Shown here: piece by piece, positions 33,541-41,886 of the stretch
Position numbering within the stretch: position 1 is the first letter of the stretch
How the letters are laid out: every line of letters begins with the position of its first letter
From: Halobaculum sp. MBLA0147
Lineage (GTDB): Archaea; Halobacteriota; Halobacteria; Halobacteriales; Haloferacaceae
Direction of reading: 5' to 3'
Length of the DNA stretch: 64,000 nt
Assembly (NCBI RefSeq): GCF_041361345.1
Contig: NZ_JBGKAD010000001.1
Span: 1,178,001-1,242,000, forward strand
The notes under the pieces: model-generated
Told to the model about the DNA's origin: nothing
Database searches by the model: none
What the model saw: only the letters and a program-made list of their open reading frames with translations
Position numbers and translations under genes: made by a program

Positions 33541-35703
33541 ATGGGCGTGACCGACCACACCGCGACCGTCGTCGGCGTCGCGACGGACGACGAGCGGATC
33601 GTCCGACTGCCGGCGGGTGACGCCGGCGACGCGGGACTGGCGGACGGCGACCCCGTCGTCGTGCGGGGCGACCGCGAGACGGCGGCACGGGTCCGTATCG
33701 ACGGGGAGCTGGCGGCACGGAGCGCACTGCCTGCAGAGCGAGTCGCGGACGACGCCGGACTCGGCGTCGGCGACACCGCGAGTGTGCGCGCCGTGACGCC
33801 GGCGACGGCGACGACGGTGCGGTTCGCACCCGTGCCAGACCTGTCGATCCGCGGTGGGGAGGACGCCGCGCGGCGTGCGGCCGTCGAGACGCCGTTGACG
33901 ACCGGCGATCGGATCGGCGTCTCGCTGTTCCGCGGGGCCCTGGACGTGCCGGTCCGGGTGACCGACACCGATCCCGACACCGTCGTGTTCGTCGACGACG
34001 ACACGGAGATCGAACTCGTCGCCGGGCCGGCGTCGGCCGTCACCGCGGACTACAGCGTCCCGCACGTCCCCGACCGCGACGTGGGCGGGTACGAGAGCGT
34101 CCGCGAGACGCTGGCGGGGCGGATCGTGCGGCCGCTGACCGGCAGTGACGCCTACGAGGCCGCCGGGCGGCGCCCGCCGAACGGGCTGACGCTGGTCGGG
34201 CCCAGCGGCGTCGGGAAGACACACTTGCTCCGGCACGCCGCGTACACGGCGGACGCGACGCTGATCGCACCCGAGCCCGGTGCGCTGGCGAGCGGGAGCG
34301 ATCTGGGAGCGACGCTGGAGGACCTCCGGCGCGCGGCCGAGCGGTCACCGCGCGCGGTGGTCCACCTCGACGACCTCGACGCGTTGGGTGGGAGCGGCGG
34401 CGCCGACCGGAGTCGCGTCGCGCGACTCGCCGAGTTCGTCGACACGCTCCGCGAGACGGACGGCGTCGTCGTGGTCGGCGAGGCCGACGCGGCCGAGGCG
34501 GTGCCGAGCGAACTCCGCCGCGGCGACCGACTGGCCCGGACCGTCGAGGTGGCACCGCCGGACCGCGAGGACCGCGCGGCGGTCTTGGACGCCGTCACTA
34601 CCGGCGTTCGGCTGGCCGAGGACGCCGATCCGGCCGCCGTGGGGGCGCGAGCCTTCGGGTACACCGCCGCCGACCTCCTGACGCTGGTCGACCAGGCGTT
34701 GGAGTCGGCCGTCGAACGGGCGGCCGCGACCACACCGAGCGGCGAGACGCCGTCGCCGGTGGTCGCCGCTCGGGACCTCGAGACGGCACTGTCGGAGACG
34801 GAGCCGAGTTCGCTGCGCGGCGCGGCGGTCGAGCGCCCGGACGTGACGTTCGACGACGTGGGCGGGCTCGCCGGAGCCAAGCGGGAGTTGACCCGCTCGG
34901 TGGAGTGGCCGCTGCGCCACCCGGAGGCGTTCTCCCGGCTCGGGATCGACGCCCCCAACGGGGTGTTGTTGTACGGTCCGCCGGGGACCGGGAAGACGCT
35001 GCTCGCGCGCGCCGTCGCCGCGACGACGGACGCCAACTTCCTCCCGGTGAACGGGCCGGAGTTGCTCGACAAGTACGTCGGCGAGAGCGAACGGGCGGTC
35101 CGCGAGCTGTTCGAACGGGCCAGAGCGAACGCCCCCGCGGTGTTGTTCTTCGACGAGATCGACGCGCTCGCCCCGTCACGGGCGACCAGTTCGGAGTCCG
35201 CCGCGCCGGAACGCGTCGTCTCACAACTGTTGACGGAACTGGACGGACTCGTCCCGCGCGGCGGGATCACGGTGATCGCGGCGACGAACCGACCGGACCG
35301 CCTCGACGCGGCACTGCTGCGGCCCGGTCGGATCGACCGGTTGGTCGAGGTACCGATCCCGGACGAGGCGGCGCGTCGTGCGATCTTCGAGGTCCACACT
35401 CGCGACCGGCCGGTGGGTGACGTGGACTACGACCGACTGGCCGCGGCGACGGAGGGGTACACAGGGAGCGACGTGGAGGCGGTCGTCCGCGAGGCGTCGC
35501 TGCTGGCGCTGGAGGACGTGTTGGACGCCGCGCCCGGTGCCGCGGACGCGGCCGACCCACGAGAGTTAGACGGCGTCGTCGTCCGTGCCGACCACTTCGA
35601 CCGCGCGTTGACCCGCGTCGCCCCGTCGGTCGACGAGGAGACGCTGGCGAACTACGAGTCCGTCGTCGAGGGGATCGCCGGACGGGCTCGCGGCGACGAC
35701 TGA
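33541..35703 (+). CDS. Cdc48/VAT-type AAA ATPase with a degenerate first ring
   Basis: A 720-residue protein: an N-domain (1-170, double-psi barrel-like), D1 (about 180-430) and D2 (about 445-700). D2 is canonical with GPPGTGKT, FFDEIDAL, ATNRPDRLD and an LLRPGRIDR arginine finger, and can unfold proteins. D1 keeps Walker A (GPSGVGKT, 220-227), but Walker B reads HLDDLDAL with Asp for Glu. Sensor-1 Asn and the paired arginine fingers are not seen, so D1 may bind without hydrolysing ATP. Haloarchaea have several Cdc48 paralogues; this is a divergent one. Confidence 0.9.
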   Translation: MGVTDHTATVVGVATDDERIVRLPAGDAGDAGLADGDPVVVRGDRETAARVRIDGELAARSALPAERVADDAGLGVGDTASVRAVTPATATTVRFAPVPDLSIRGGEDAARRAAVETPLTTGDRIGVSLFRGALDVPVRVTDTDPDTVVFVDDDTEIELVAGPASAVTADYSVPHVPDRDVGGYESVRETLAGRIVRPLTGSDAYEAAGRRPPNGLTLVGPSGVGKTHLLRHAAYTADATLIAPEPGALASGSDLGATLEDLRRAAERSPRAVVHLDDLDALGGSGGADRSRVARLAEFVDTLRETDGVVVVGEADAAEAVPSELRRGDRLARTVEVAPPDREDRAAVLDAVTTGVRLAEDADPAAVGARAFGYTAADLLTLVDQALESAVERAAATTPSGETPSPVVAARDLETALSETEPSSLRGAAVERPDVTFDDVGGLAGAKRELTRSVEWPLRHPEAFSRLGIDAPNGVLLYGPPGTGKTLLARAVAATTDANFLPVNGPELLDKYVGESERAVRELFERARANAPAVLFFDEIDALAPSRATSSESAAPERVVSQLLTELDGLVPRGGITVIAATNRPDRLDAALLRPGRIDRLVEVPIPDEAARRAIFEVHTRDRPVGDVDYDRLAAATEGYTGSDVEAVVREASLLALEDVLDAAPGAADAADPRELDGVVVRADHFDRALTRVAPSVDEETLANYESVVEGIAGRARGDD

Positions 35704-35815
35704 GACTGCGCCGGAGCGGCGCGACGATCACCGAGACTGCAGCGGGTCGGCGCGACGACGACTCTCGCGAGGGCCCGGCAGAGTCACAGAGGCCGGCGGC
35801 GGAACCGCCGGTCGG

Positions 35816-36049
35816 TCAGTCGTACAGTCGGCGTGCAGAGACGCCGACGCCGACGGCGGCGACGAACTCGACGGCCAACACTGCCCAGAAGGCGGCTTCG
35901 GTGTCGTAGCCGAGTGCTTCGATGGCGGGCAACACGAACAACCCGAGCAGTGCGAGGAAGAACGATCCGACCAGCCCCACAACTGCGACGCGGTTGAGCG
36001 ACTGAACCTCCAGATCGGTCTCGACGTCCGGGTCCTCGTTGCGGCTCAT
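35816..36049 (-). CDS. Small two-span membrane protein
   Basis: A 77-residue protein: an acidic head (residues 1-17), membrane segments at about 20-45 (VAVVGLVGSFFLALLGLFVLPAIEAL) and 52-70 (AAFWAVLAVEFVAAVGVGV), and a short basic end. It converges on the AAA ATPase; bop lies upstream on the same strand with 180 bp between. I do not recognise it; a link with bop is unproven. Confidence 0.65.
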   Translation of the reverse strand: MSRNEDPDVETDLEVQSLNRVAVVGLVGSFFLALLGLFVLPAIEALGYDTEAAFWAVLAVEFVAAVGVGVSARRLYD

Positions 36050-36229
36050 CGTTCGGTCCCGTGTGTGTAGTACTGGCGACTGTAGGGTGCGGTGTGGTTC
36101 ATCGGCGCAGTGGTGACGGCGCGAGCGAGCGACCGTGCTGCCGCTGGCGGGGTCGTCCGTCGCGTCGAAGAAAACGGCGGTGTGGTCGATCGCACTGTCG
36201 GGTGGGAACTGGTCCCTGCCCCTACGTGA

Positions 36230-36988
36230 TCAGTCGGCGGCCTCGCCCTCGGCGGACGGCGTCGGAGCCGAGGAGTCGCCGACGATCGCGCGGCTGCGCA
36301 GCAGGATGAACCCGAACCCGACCTTCGCGGTCACGTCGAGCACCATGTACAGGAGCGTCTCCGTGAACAGCGGGACGATCCCTGCGCCCTCGGTCCCGAC
36401 GATCCACACGATCGGGTAGAACACCCACAGGACCAGGACGATGTTCCGGAGTTGGATGAACGTGGTCTTCGTGTCCTCGTCGAAGTCCTCCACACGGGAC
36501 GTGAGTGCCCCGAACAGCATGTACAGGAGGAAGACGAACGAGATCGTACTCACGGTCCACCAGACGTACCGGAAGATGAAGGCGTTGTTCTCGAGCGCAC
36601 CCACGAGGCCGGTGACGATCATGAACGCGTCCGTCAGGACGAGCGCGTAGATCGTGTTACGGTCGGCGTTGGCGAGCAGCGCCAGGTCCAGCAGCAGCAA
36701 CGGCGTGGTGAACAGCCAGTCCGCGTACCGTGCCCAGTAGATGTCGAGCACTCTCCCACCGACTTCGACTTCGGTGACACCGAAGCCGAGGAACATCGAC
36801 AGGTAGGAGGCGGCGGCGATGGCCGGCACCATGATGGTCAGGATGTAGAACTCCTGCTGTTCCGGGTCTGTGACTCCCCAGCCCTTCGCGATGAAGTAGA
36901 AGGTGCCGAGGAGCATGGCTACGAATCCGATACCGAGCCAGATCGACTCTGGCCGTTCGCTCAGGATCTGCAACGCAGCTAGCGACAT
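36230..36988 (-). CDS. bop: Bacteriorhodopsin, light-driven proton pump
   Basis: A 252-residue seven-helix retinal protein. Key residues map clearly: Asp90 (BR Asp85) and Asp101 (Asp96) in [19 protein letters not shown] mark an outward proton pump rather than a chloride pump or sensor. Lys222 (Lys216) in [10 protein letters not shown] binds retinal, and Glu200 and Glu210 (Glu194/204) form the release group. It sits in the cytoplasmic membrane and drives ATP synthesis in light. No bat, brp or blh gene is adjacent, unlike Halobacterium, so retinal supply genes are elsewhere. Confidence 0.97.
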   Translation of the reverse strand: MSLAALQILSERPESIWLGIGFVAMLLGTFYFIAKGWGVTDPEQQEFYILTIMVPAIAAASYLSMFLGFGVTEVEVGGRVLDIYWARYADWLFTTPLLLLDLALLANADRNTIYALVLTDAFMIVTGLVGALENNAFIFRYVWWTVSTISFVFLLYMLFGALTSRVEDFDEDTKTTFIQLRNIVLVLWVFYPIVWIVGTEGAGIVPLFTETLLYMVLDVTAKVGFGFILLRSRAIVGDSSAPTPSAEGEAAD

Positions 36989-37018
36989 GGTACATTGTAG
37001 ACACAGGGGTTCCTCCCA

Positions 37019-37040
37019 CTTAAAACCTAACTCCCTTGTT
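37019..37040 (-). promoter_or_regulatory. bop promoter: TATA box and UAS-like element
   Basis: Read on the minus strand, TTTTAAG (37019-37025) lies 30 bp before the ATG, so transcription should start just before it. Immediately upstream is AACAAGGGAGTTAGG (37026-37040), which partly resembles the Bat-dependent UAS of Halobacterium bop (ACC/GTT half sites next to the TATA box). The match is only partial and from memory. Confidence 0.5.
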
Positions 37041-37652
37041 ATGTCTTTGGGGCGGTAGCTTCTCGCCGGGAGACAACGGTCCGTTCACCCGGGTGCACGT
37101 CGGTTCGTGCCTGTCACACGTTCACAATGGTCAGCGCGTTGTCAAGCCGAGCGGCAATCGCGGGGAACGGCTCACTGGCACGACGCCCCGGACGACGGGT
37201 AGTACCGCGACGATGGTGACTCGCTCCGCGACGACGACGGGGCGCCTCGCGGCCGCAGGCGGACGACGACAGAACGACTCCTGGCCGCAGACCTGAACGA
37301 CTCCTAGTCGCAGACCTTCGTCGCGTACGTGCGCTCGCGTGTGAAGTGTCCGGAACACGGCGTCGGACACGGCGGTGTCGGTAGGGCGTGGATGCGGACC
37401 GTTCCGTCCCGCCACGAGCGCGGACGACCACCGTCACGTCGGGCGAGCGGCAGGGGAGACGGGTGCCCCGTGCGAGAGGACACGTCGTCGGAGTCTCGGT
37501 TCCAGGGTCGAACCGGACTTCTGGCTGGCCGTCGAGTGCCCGTGACACGCCACGAGTGACTCCGCCGTCACACCGGCACGCTCGCCAGACGGTGCCACGA
37601 CCCCGTCGGTACGAGGCGCATATTGAAGGCAACCCGCCCCATACTCCAGGTT
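37041..37652. other. 612-bp gene-poor region upstream of bop
   Basis: I find no believable gene: frames on both strands are Arg/Pro/Ser-rich and lack starts near promoters. The right end carries the promoter of the next gene, with CATATTGA about 34 bp before its ATG. The size is unusual for this window, where most gaps are under 300 bp; it may contain decayed genes. Confidence 0.5.
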
Positions 37653-38030
37653 ATGACAGAAAACACCGCGGACGGAGCGGCCGAGACGGCCGAGGTGCAG
37701 GAGACGACGGAGACGGAGACCGAGACGGAGGTGGAGGTGGAGACCGAGACCGAGACCGAGACGGCCACCGAGGAGACGGCGGTCGTCGACTTGGAGGCCG
37801 CCGCAGAGTACGAGACGGTCGCGGAAGACCTCGCGGAGACCGTCGAGGAACAACAGGAACAGATCGACGAGCTGTCGGACATGGTGATGGACCTCTCGGC
37901 ACGACTCGCCGACAACGACGGCGTCGGTGTCTGTCCCGACTGCCGCGGCCCAGTCGTGAAGTCCGGCGGGCTCCTCCGTGCGACGAAGATCAAGTGTACC
38001 GACTGCGGGCGCGTCTATCACGAGTACTGA
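37653..38030 (+). CDS. Acidic coiled-coil protein with C-terminal zinc ribbon
   Basis: A 125-residue protein. Residues 14-45 are almost entirely Glu and Thr with some Val, a repetitive ETET stretch. Residues 48-85 form a coiled coil (YETVAEDLAETVEEQQEQIDEL). The C terminus has two Cys pairs, CPDCRGP and CTDCGRVYHEY, forming a zinc ribbon. A DNA/RNA- or protein-binding adaptor is likely, but I cannot name it. The ATG at 37653 fits a TATA-like CATATTGA upstream. Confidence 0.75.
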   Translation: MTENTADGAAETAEVQETTETETETEVEVETETETETATEETAVVDLEAAAEYETVAEDLAETVEEQQEQIDELSDMVMDLSARLADNDGVGVCPDCRGPVVKSGGLLRATKIKCTDCGRVYHEY

Positions 38031-38198
38031 TACCACGAGCACTGGTGTCTACCACGAGCACTGGTACCCACCACTGGCACTGGTACAGTGGTCACGTGCG
38101 TGTGTCGCACGGCGACACGGGCCCAATTCGCCGGACGGCACCGGAGATGGAAAGCCATTTATTCCTCACCCGGGTAGCGAGTGACGCAGTGGACGTGT

Positions 38199-38283
38199 GC
38201 GTGGGTAGCCAAGCCAGGCCAACGGCGCAGCGTTGAGGGCGCTGTCCTGTAGAGGTCCGCCGGTTCGAATCCGGTCCCACGCA
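38199..38283 (+). tRNA. tRNA-Leu (GAG)
   Basis: An 85-nt class II tRNA. The acceptor GCGTGGG pairs with CCCACGC followed by discriminator A. The anticodon stem-loop CAGCG-TTGAGGG-CGCTG has anticodon GAG, a long variable arm follows, and the T-loop is GGTTCGAATCC. There is no intron and CCA is not encoded. A TTTATT TATA-like sequence lies about 40 bp upstream. Confidence 0.95.
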
Positions 38284-38345
38284 TCTTCTCTCCGACGCGA
38301 CGACCGAGAGCGACGACTGGGTCTGTAGACTGGTTCGCGAGCGGG

Positions 38346-38888
38346 CTAGCAGTACCGGTCGGGCGAGAGTACGTCGCGCGAGACCGTCTGGCGTGTGACC
38401 GTCTCGTCGGTGACGAGGTACGTGGTCAGTGTGCTCGCGCCGTCGAGTGCCTCCTCCGGTTCGCCGTCGGTGTCACAGTCGAGTTCGACGCTGTACCCGA
38501 CCTCGACGCGGACGCGGACGCCGTCGGCGGTTCGCTCGACGATCTCGAACTCCGGCGGGACGATGATCCCGAGTCCCAGCCCCCCGACCCTGTCGTACTC
38601 GTCGATCCGCGCACGGATCCGGTCCTCCTCGGCCGCGACGGCTCGGTCGCCGGCCCGCTCGGCCGACTGCGTCGGCGTCGGTGAGGAGGTCGTGGTGGGC
38701 GACGGCGTCGTCTGGGCGGGTGTGTCCTGCGGTGGTTCGGTGTCCGTCTGGGTGGTCGTCCGTGTTGCCGTGTCCGTCTGTCGGGTCGTCTGTGTCGCGT
38801 CTGGTGTCGGTCCGTCCGCCACGCCGCCGAGGCAGCCGGCGGTGACGGCGAGGAGACAGACGACGGCGACGGGGAGGGTTCTGCGCAC
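38346..38888 (-). CDS. Lipoprotein of unknown function
   Basis: A 180-residue protein with a Sec-type signal peptide (MRRTLPVAVVCLLAVTAGC) ending in a lipobox whose Cys19 would be lipidated. It is followed by a long Thr/Gln/Pro/Ser-rich stalk (about residues 25-78), then a folded domain of about 100 residues with Val-rich strands (VRVRVEVGYSVELDCDTDG). It is anchored at the outer face of the membrane. It converges with tRNA-Leu and stands alone. Confidence 0.75.
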   Translation of the reverse strand: MRRTLPVAVVCLLAVTAGCLGGVADGPTPDATQTTRQTDTATRTTTQTDTEPPQDTPAQTTPSPTTTSSPTPTQSAERAGDRAVAAEEDRIRARIDEYDRVGGLGLGIIVPPEFEIVERTADGVRVRVEVGYSVELDCDTDGEPEEALDGASTLTTYLVTDETVTRQTVSRDVLSPDRYC

Positions 38889-38954
38889 GTCGTCCCATCC
38901 ACCGCTCAGCAGCGTAATCTTTTATATTTTCCACGATAGATGCAGAATCGTGTT

Positions 38955-39278
38955 ATGAACGTTGTGAGCTACACAGACCACTCAAACGGCGAGATCAGAC
39001 TCTCAAATAATTGGTTTATAAGAGTTGATGTTGATAGTGATAAACCGAAATACAAGACAGTTATTGAGGTTTCAGACCCTAATGGGGGACAATACGACGT
39101 ATCAACTGTCCTTATAAATTTAGAATCACCGCCTAACGTTGTGCAGGAATTTGAGAAGAGTGCCAGTCAGTTACCAGACATCGGTGAACTTGGCCGGCTT
39201 GAGACCCATAATTCGCAAGTAATACGAGAATTAGTGCGTATACTTCCAGAGTTCGATTCCCAAGGAAACCGTATCTAG
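38955..39278 (+). CDS. AT-rich hypothetical protein at the 3' side of tRNA-Thr
   Basis: A 107-residue protein of mixed composition, unusually rich in Asn, Ile and Ser for this genome (NNWFIRVDVDSDKPKYKTVIEV...). A strong TATA box, TTTATATTTT at about 38921-38930, predicts a start near 38950, making the ATG at 38955 nearly leaderless; an ATG at 38940 is the alternative. It lies next to the 3' end of tRNA-Thr, a common integration site, and has much lower GC than its neighbours. No family recognised. Confidence 0.65.
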   Translation: MNVVSYTDHSNGEIRLSNNWFIRVDVDSDKPKYKTVIEVSDPNGGQYDVSTVLINLESPPNVVQEFEKSASQLPDIGELGRLETHNSQVIRELVRILPEFDSQGNRI

Positions 39279-39320
39279 CATTAGTACCCCACTGAAAATA
39301 TTATTAAGTGGTTCAGCAAA

Positions 39321-39392
39321 AGCCTAGGCCGGGATTTGAACCCGGGCTCTCGTCCTTACCAAGGACGCGCTTTACCGCTAAGCTACCCAGGC
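39321..39392 (-). tRNA. tRNA-Thr (GGT)
   Basis: A 72-nt tRNA on the minus strand. The acceptor GCCTGGG pairs with CCTAGGC with one G-T wobble, discriminator T. The anticodon arm CGTCC-TTGGTAA-GGACG reads anticodon GGT, and the T arm has GGTTCAAATCC. No CCA is encoded. The 249-bp gap to the next gene (39393-39641) holds nothing else that I can identify. Confidence 0.95.
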
Positions 39393-39641
39393 AGGCACCA
39401 CAACGTACTCCGGTCGCGTTGTTATGGGTTTCGATACGACGCGCCGGAACCACGTGACGGCGTGCCAGTCGACCGCGTCCGACCACCACACCAGACAGAG
39501 GGACACGCGGGGTGTCGATCTCCGATCGCGTCGAGAGAGACGCCCGTCCTCGAACGAGATGAGGTCCTACGGACCACTGGAACACGTTGAGGAACACGAG
39601 ACACACCGCGAGGAGTAGCGTCGAGCCGACTCGTCTCCGCC

Positions 39642-40484
39642 TCAGGAGTCGGCGGAGGAGGCGACGCGGTCGTCGTCCGCGATGGCGGCGATCCGGTCGG
39701 GCGCCGACTCCGGCAGCGCGTGGACCGGCGGGAGCCCCTCGGCGTCGCGCGCCAGGCCGGCGGCGTACGAGCGGAGGCCGTCCGGCGCGTCGCCGGTGAC
39801 CGCCGAGCTGCCGGCGACGACCGCGAGTTCGAACACGTCTGCCTCCAACTCGCGGTCGAGTTCCGTCGGGTCCGCGGCCGAGCGGCGGAGCGTCTGGTCG
39901 CGCCCGAACCGGCGCACCACCTCGACGGCGTCGTGGGCCGCCTCCGTCCGCGCCAGCAGGTAGAAGCCGCGGGCGACGAACACGTCCGCCGCGAGCACGC
40001 CCAGATCCGCCGCGATGGCGTCCCCGTCGGGGGTGACCCGCGCCGCCGCCGTCGGGTCCGCCGCTGGATCGGCCACCCCGTTCGGATCTGCCGTCGGGTC
40101 GACCGCTGCCTCGGCGCTCGTCGTCGAGTCGCCCGCCCCGTCCAGGTCCGTCACCGAGTCCGCCGACGACTCCGCGGCCGCTCCCGCACCGTCCGTCGAC
40201 AGCCCCTCGTCCGTGGTACCGTCGAGCGCGGCCCACGGCGGGTCGTGCGAGAGTCGCCGCGTGAGGCGGAGCCCCTCGTAGATCAGCTGGACGCCCGCGG
40301 CGCGTTCGGCGATCGCGAGCGTCTCCCGGTCCGGGGCGAGCGCGCGGGCGCTCCGGAGGGTCAACACGCCCGGGGTCATCTCGGAGTCGGCGAGCCGGCG
40401 ACGGAGGGTGTCGTGGAGTCCGGCCGGTTCGATGTCGGCCAGCGCCTCCTCGGCGGCCTCGCGGACCCGCACGGCGTCGTCCAT
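39642..40484 (-). CDS. Haloarchaeal conserved protein of unknown function
   Basis: A 280-residue, mainly helical protein. The N-terminal block (residues 1-88: VREAAEEALADIEPAGLHDTLRRRLADSEMTPGVLTLRSA...) and the C-terminal block (VLAADVFVARGFYLLARTEAAHDAVEVVRRFGRDQ...) look conserved. They are separated by about 60 residues of Asp/Ala/Thr/Ser low-complexity sequence. The helical layout slightly recalls polyprenyl-synthase-like folds but lacks DDxxD motifs. It is divergent from the enoyl-CoA hydratase gene with only 61 bp between. Confidence 0.65.
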   Translation of the reverse strand: MDDAVRVREAAEEALADIEPAGLHDTLRRRLADSEMTPGVLTLRSARALAPDRETLAIAERAAGVQLIYEGLRLTRRLSHDPPWAALDGTTDEGLSTDGAGAAAESSADSVTDLDGAGDSTTSAEAAVDPTADPNGVADPAADPTAAARVTPDGDAIAADLGVLAADVFVARGFYLLARTEAAHDAVEVVRRFGRDQTLRRSAADPTELDRELEADVFELAVVAGSSAVTGDAPDGLRSYAAGLARDAEGLPPVHALPESAPDRIAAIADDDRVASSADS

Positions 40485-40545
40485 TGTAGTCCAGTTAGCG
40501 CAGGGACGGGCAAAGACCTTTGGAAACCGCGGGCCACCGCCAGAC

Positions 40546-41292
40546 GTGATCCGGACGAGCGACCCCGCACCCGGCGTCCGTCGGGTGTGTCTCGATCGCC
40601 CCGACGCCCGCAACGCCGTCCGCCCCGCCGACCTCGACGCACTCGCGAGAGCCGTCACCGCGGCCACCACACCCGTGGTCGTGGTGACCGGCGCCGGGTC
40701 CGCGTTCTGTGCCGGGGCCGACCTCGGCGTGGTTCGAGACCTCGCGGACCCGGCCGCGTTCGCCGCACACGGGCAGCGAGTGGCACGCACTATCGAGACG
40801 GCGGAGCCCGTCGTGATCGCCGGTGTCGACGGGCCAGCACGCGGCGGCGGCGTCGAGTTGGCACTCGCCTGTGACCTCCGCGTGGCGACCCCGGACGCGA
40901 GCTTCGCCGAGTCCGGCATCGACCACGGACTGTTCGGCGCGTGGGGCGGGACACACCGGCTCCCGGCGATCGTCGGCCCCTCGCTCGCGGCCGACATGCT
41001 CCTCTCCGGACGCGTCGTCGACGCCGAGACCGCACGCGAGGCGGGACTCGTCTCGCGTGTCGTCGAGGAGCCGCTGGCCGTCGCTCGGGAGCTCGCGGAG
41101 CGACCACACGACGCCGTGCGACGTGTCCGTGGGCTCGTCGGCGACGACGGATCGACCCGGATCTCGCAGGGCGTCGCCCGCAGCGAGCGCGCCGAGCGGG
41201 CGGCGTTCGCCGAACTCCACGCGGCACACGTCGCAGAGACCGGTCCCGAGCCCGACCGCGACTCGAACGACCACGTGTCGTCGTCTCGGTGA
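40546..41292 (+). CDS. Enoyl-CoA hydratase/isomerase (crotonase) family protein
   Basis: A 248-residue crotonase-fold protein. The CoA-binding segment is LDRPDARNAV, followed by VVTGAGSAFCAGADLGVV, and the oxyanion-hole region VDGPARGGGVELALACDLRVATPDASFAESGIDHGLFGAWGG. The second catalytic Glu of hydratases is represented by the Glu in FAESGID. The substrate is unknown. The GTG at 40546 lies just after a CTTTGGAAA stretch. The C-terminal tail is acidic. Confidence 0.85.
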   Translation: MIRTSDPAPGVRRVCLDRPDARNAVRPADLDALARAVTAATTPVVVVTGAGSAFCAGADLGVVRDLADPAAFAAHGQRVARTIETAEPVVIAGVDGPARGGGVELALACDLRVATPDASFAESGIDHGLFGAWGGTHRLPAIVGPSLAADMLLSGRVVDAETAREAGLVSRVVEEPLAVARELAERPHDAVRRVRGLVGDDGSTRISQGVARSERAERAAFAELHAAHVAETGPEPDRDSNDHVSSSR

Positions 41293-41504
41293 TCGGACAC
41301 GTCCCGTCGACGGTCCACAGGTGGACCGCGTGTGGGCAGTCGACGAACGACTCACCGATCCCGAACGAGTCCGGCCGCGGGAGACGAATGTGTTTCGCGA
41401 AGATCAGAGCTGATAACTGTCGGACAGAGGTGCGACAGACCGGCCACAGCCGCCGTCAGCGGTGGCGCCAGTGTTTTACCTCTCGACATCAAATCCGATA
41501 CCGA

Positions 41505-41846
41505 ATGGCCGAGGAAGACGAGGAGATCATCCAGGTGCTGGGGAACAAGTACAACCCGGAGATTCTGGACGCCACCGGGGAACCGAAGTCGGCACAGGAA
41601 CTGTCGGACGAACTGGAAGTTCCGATCGCCACCTGTTACCGACGGATCAACGAACTCGAGGAGACGGATCTCCTCGAACTCCACGACCGGCCGTTGTCGG
41701 ACGAACACCGGCGGATCAAGGTGTACCGGCGGTGTGTCGACTCGATCGAGGTGACGTTCAGAGACGGACTCGACGTCGAACTCGAGGAGCGATCCGAGGT
41801 TCAGAACAAACTGGACCAGGTGTGGCGGACGATGACCGAAGGGTGA
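41505..41846 (+). CDS. Winged-helix transcription regulator (ArsR-like), partner of the KaiC-like gene
   Basis: A 113-residue protein. The helix-turn-helix (SAQELSDELEVPIATCYRRINELEE) occupies residues 27-52, followed by a wing (DEHRRIKVYRR) and a C-terminal strand/helix pair. A GTTTTACC TATA-like sequence 30 bp upstream gives a nearly leaderless message. It converges on the KaiC-like gene with only 40 bp between the stops; this HTH plus KaiC-like neighbourhood recurs in haloarchaea. Target genes unknown. Confidence 0.8.
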   Translation: MAEEDEEIIQVLGNKYNPEILDATGEPKSAQELSDELEVPIATCYRRINELEETDLLELHDRPLSDEHRRIKVYRRCVDSIEVTFRDGLDVELEERSEVQNKLDQVWRTMTEG

Positions 41847-41886
41847 GCTCGTCACCGGGACGACCGGGTACGACTCGGACGGCCGA

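Noticed and set aside
37114-37632. 172-codon leftward frame upstream of bop that might be a bat or brp relative
   Set aside because: The translation is Arg/Ser/Thr-rich with no PAS, GAF, HTH or membrane pattern, and two other frames are equally open there.
38199-38283. Intron in tRNA-Leu
   Set aside because: The extra length is the class II variable arm; the anticodon stem closes normally around a 7-base loop.
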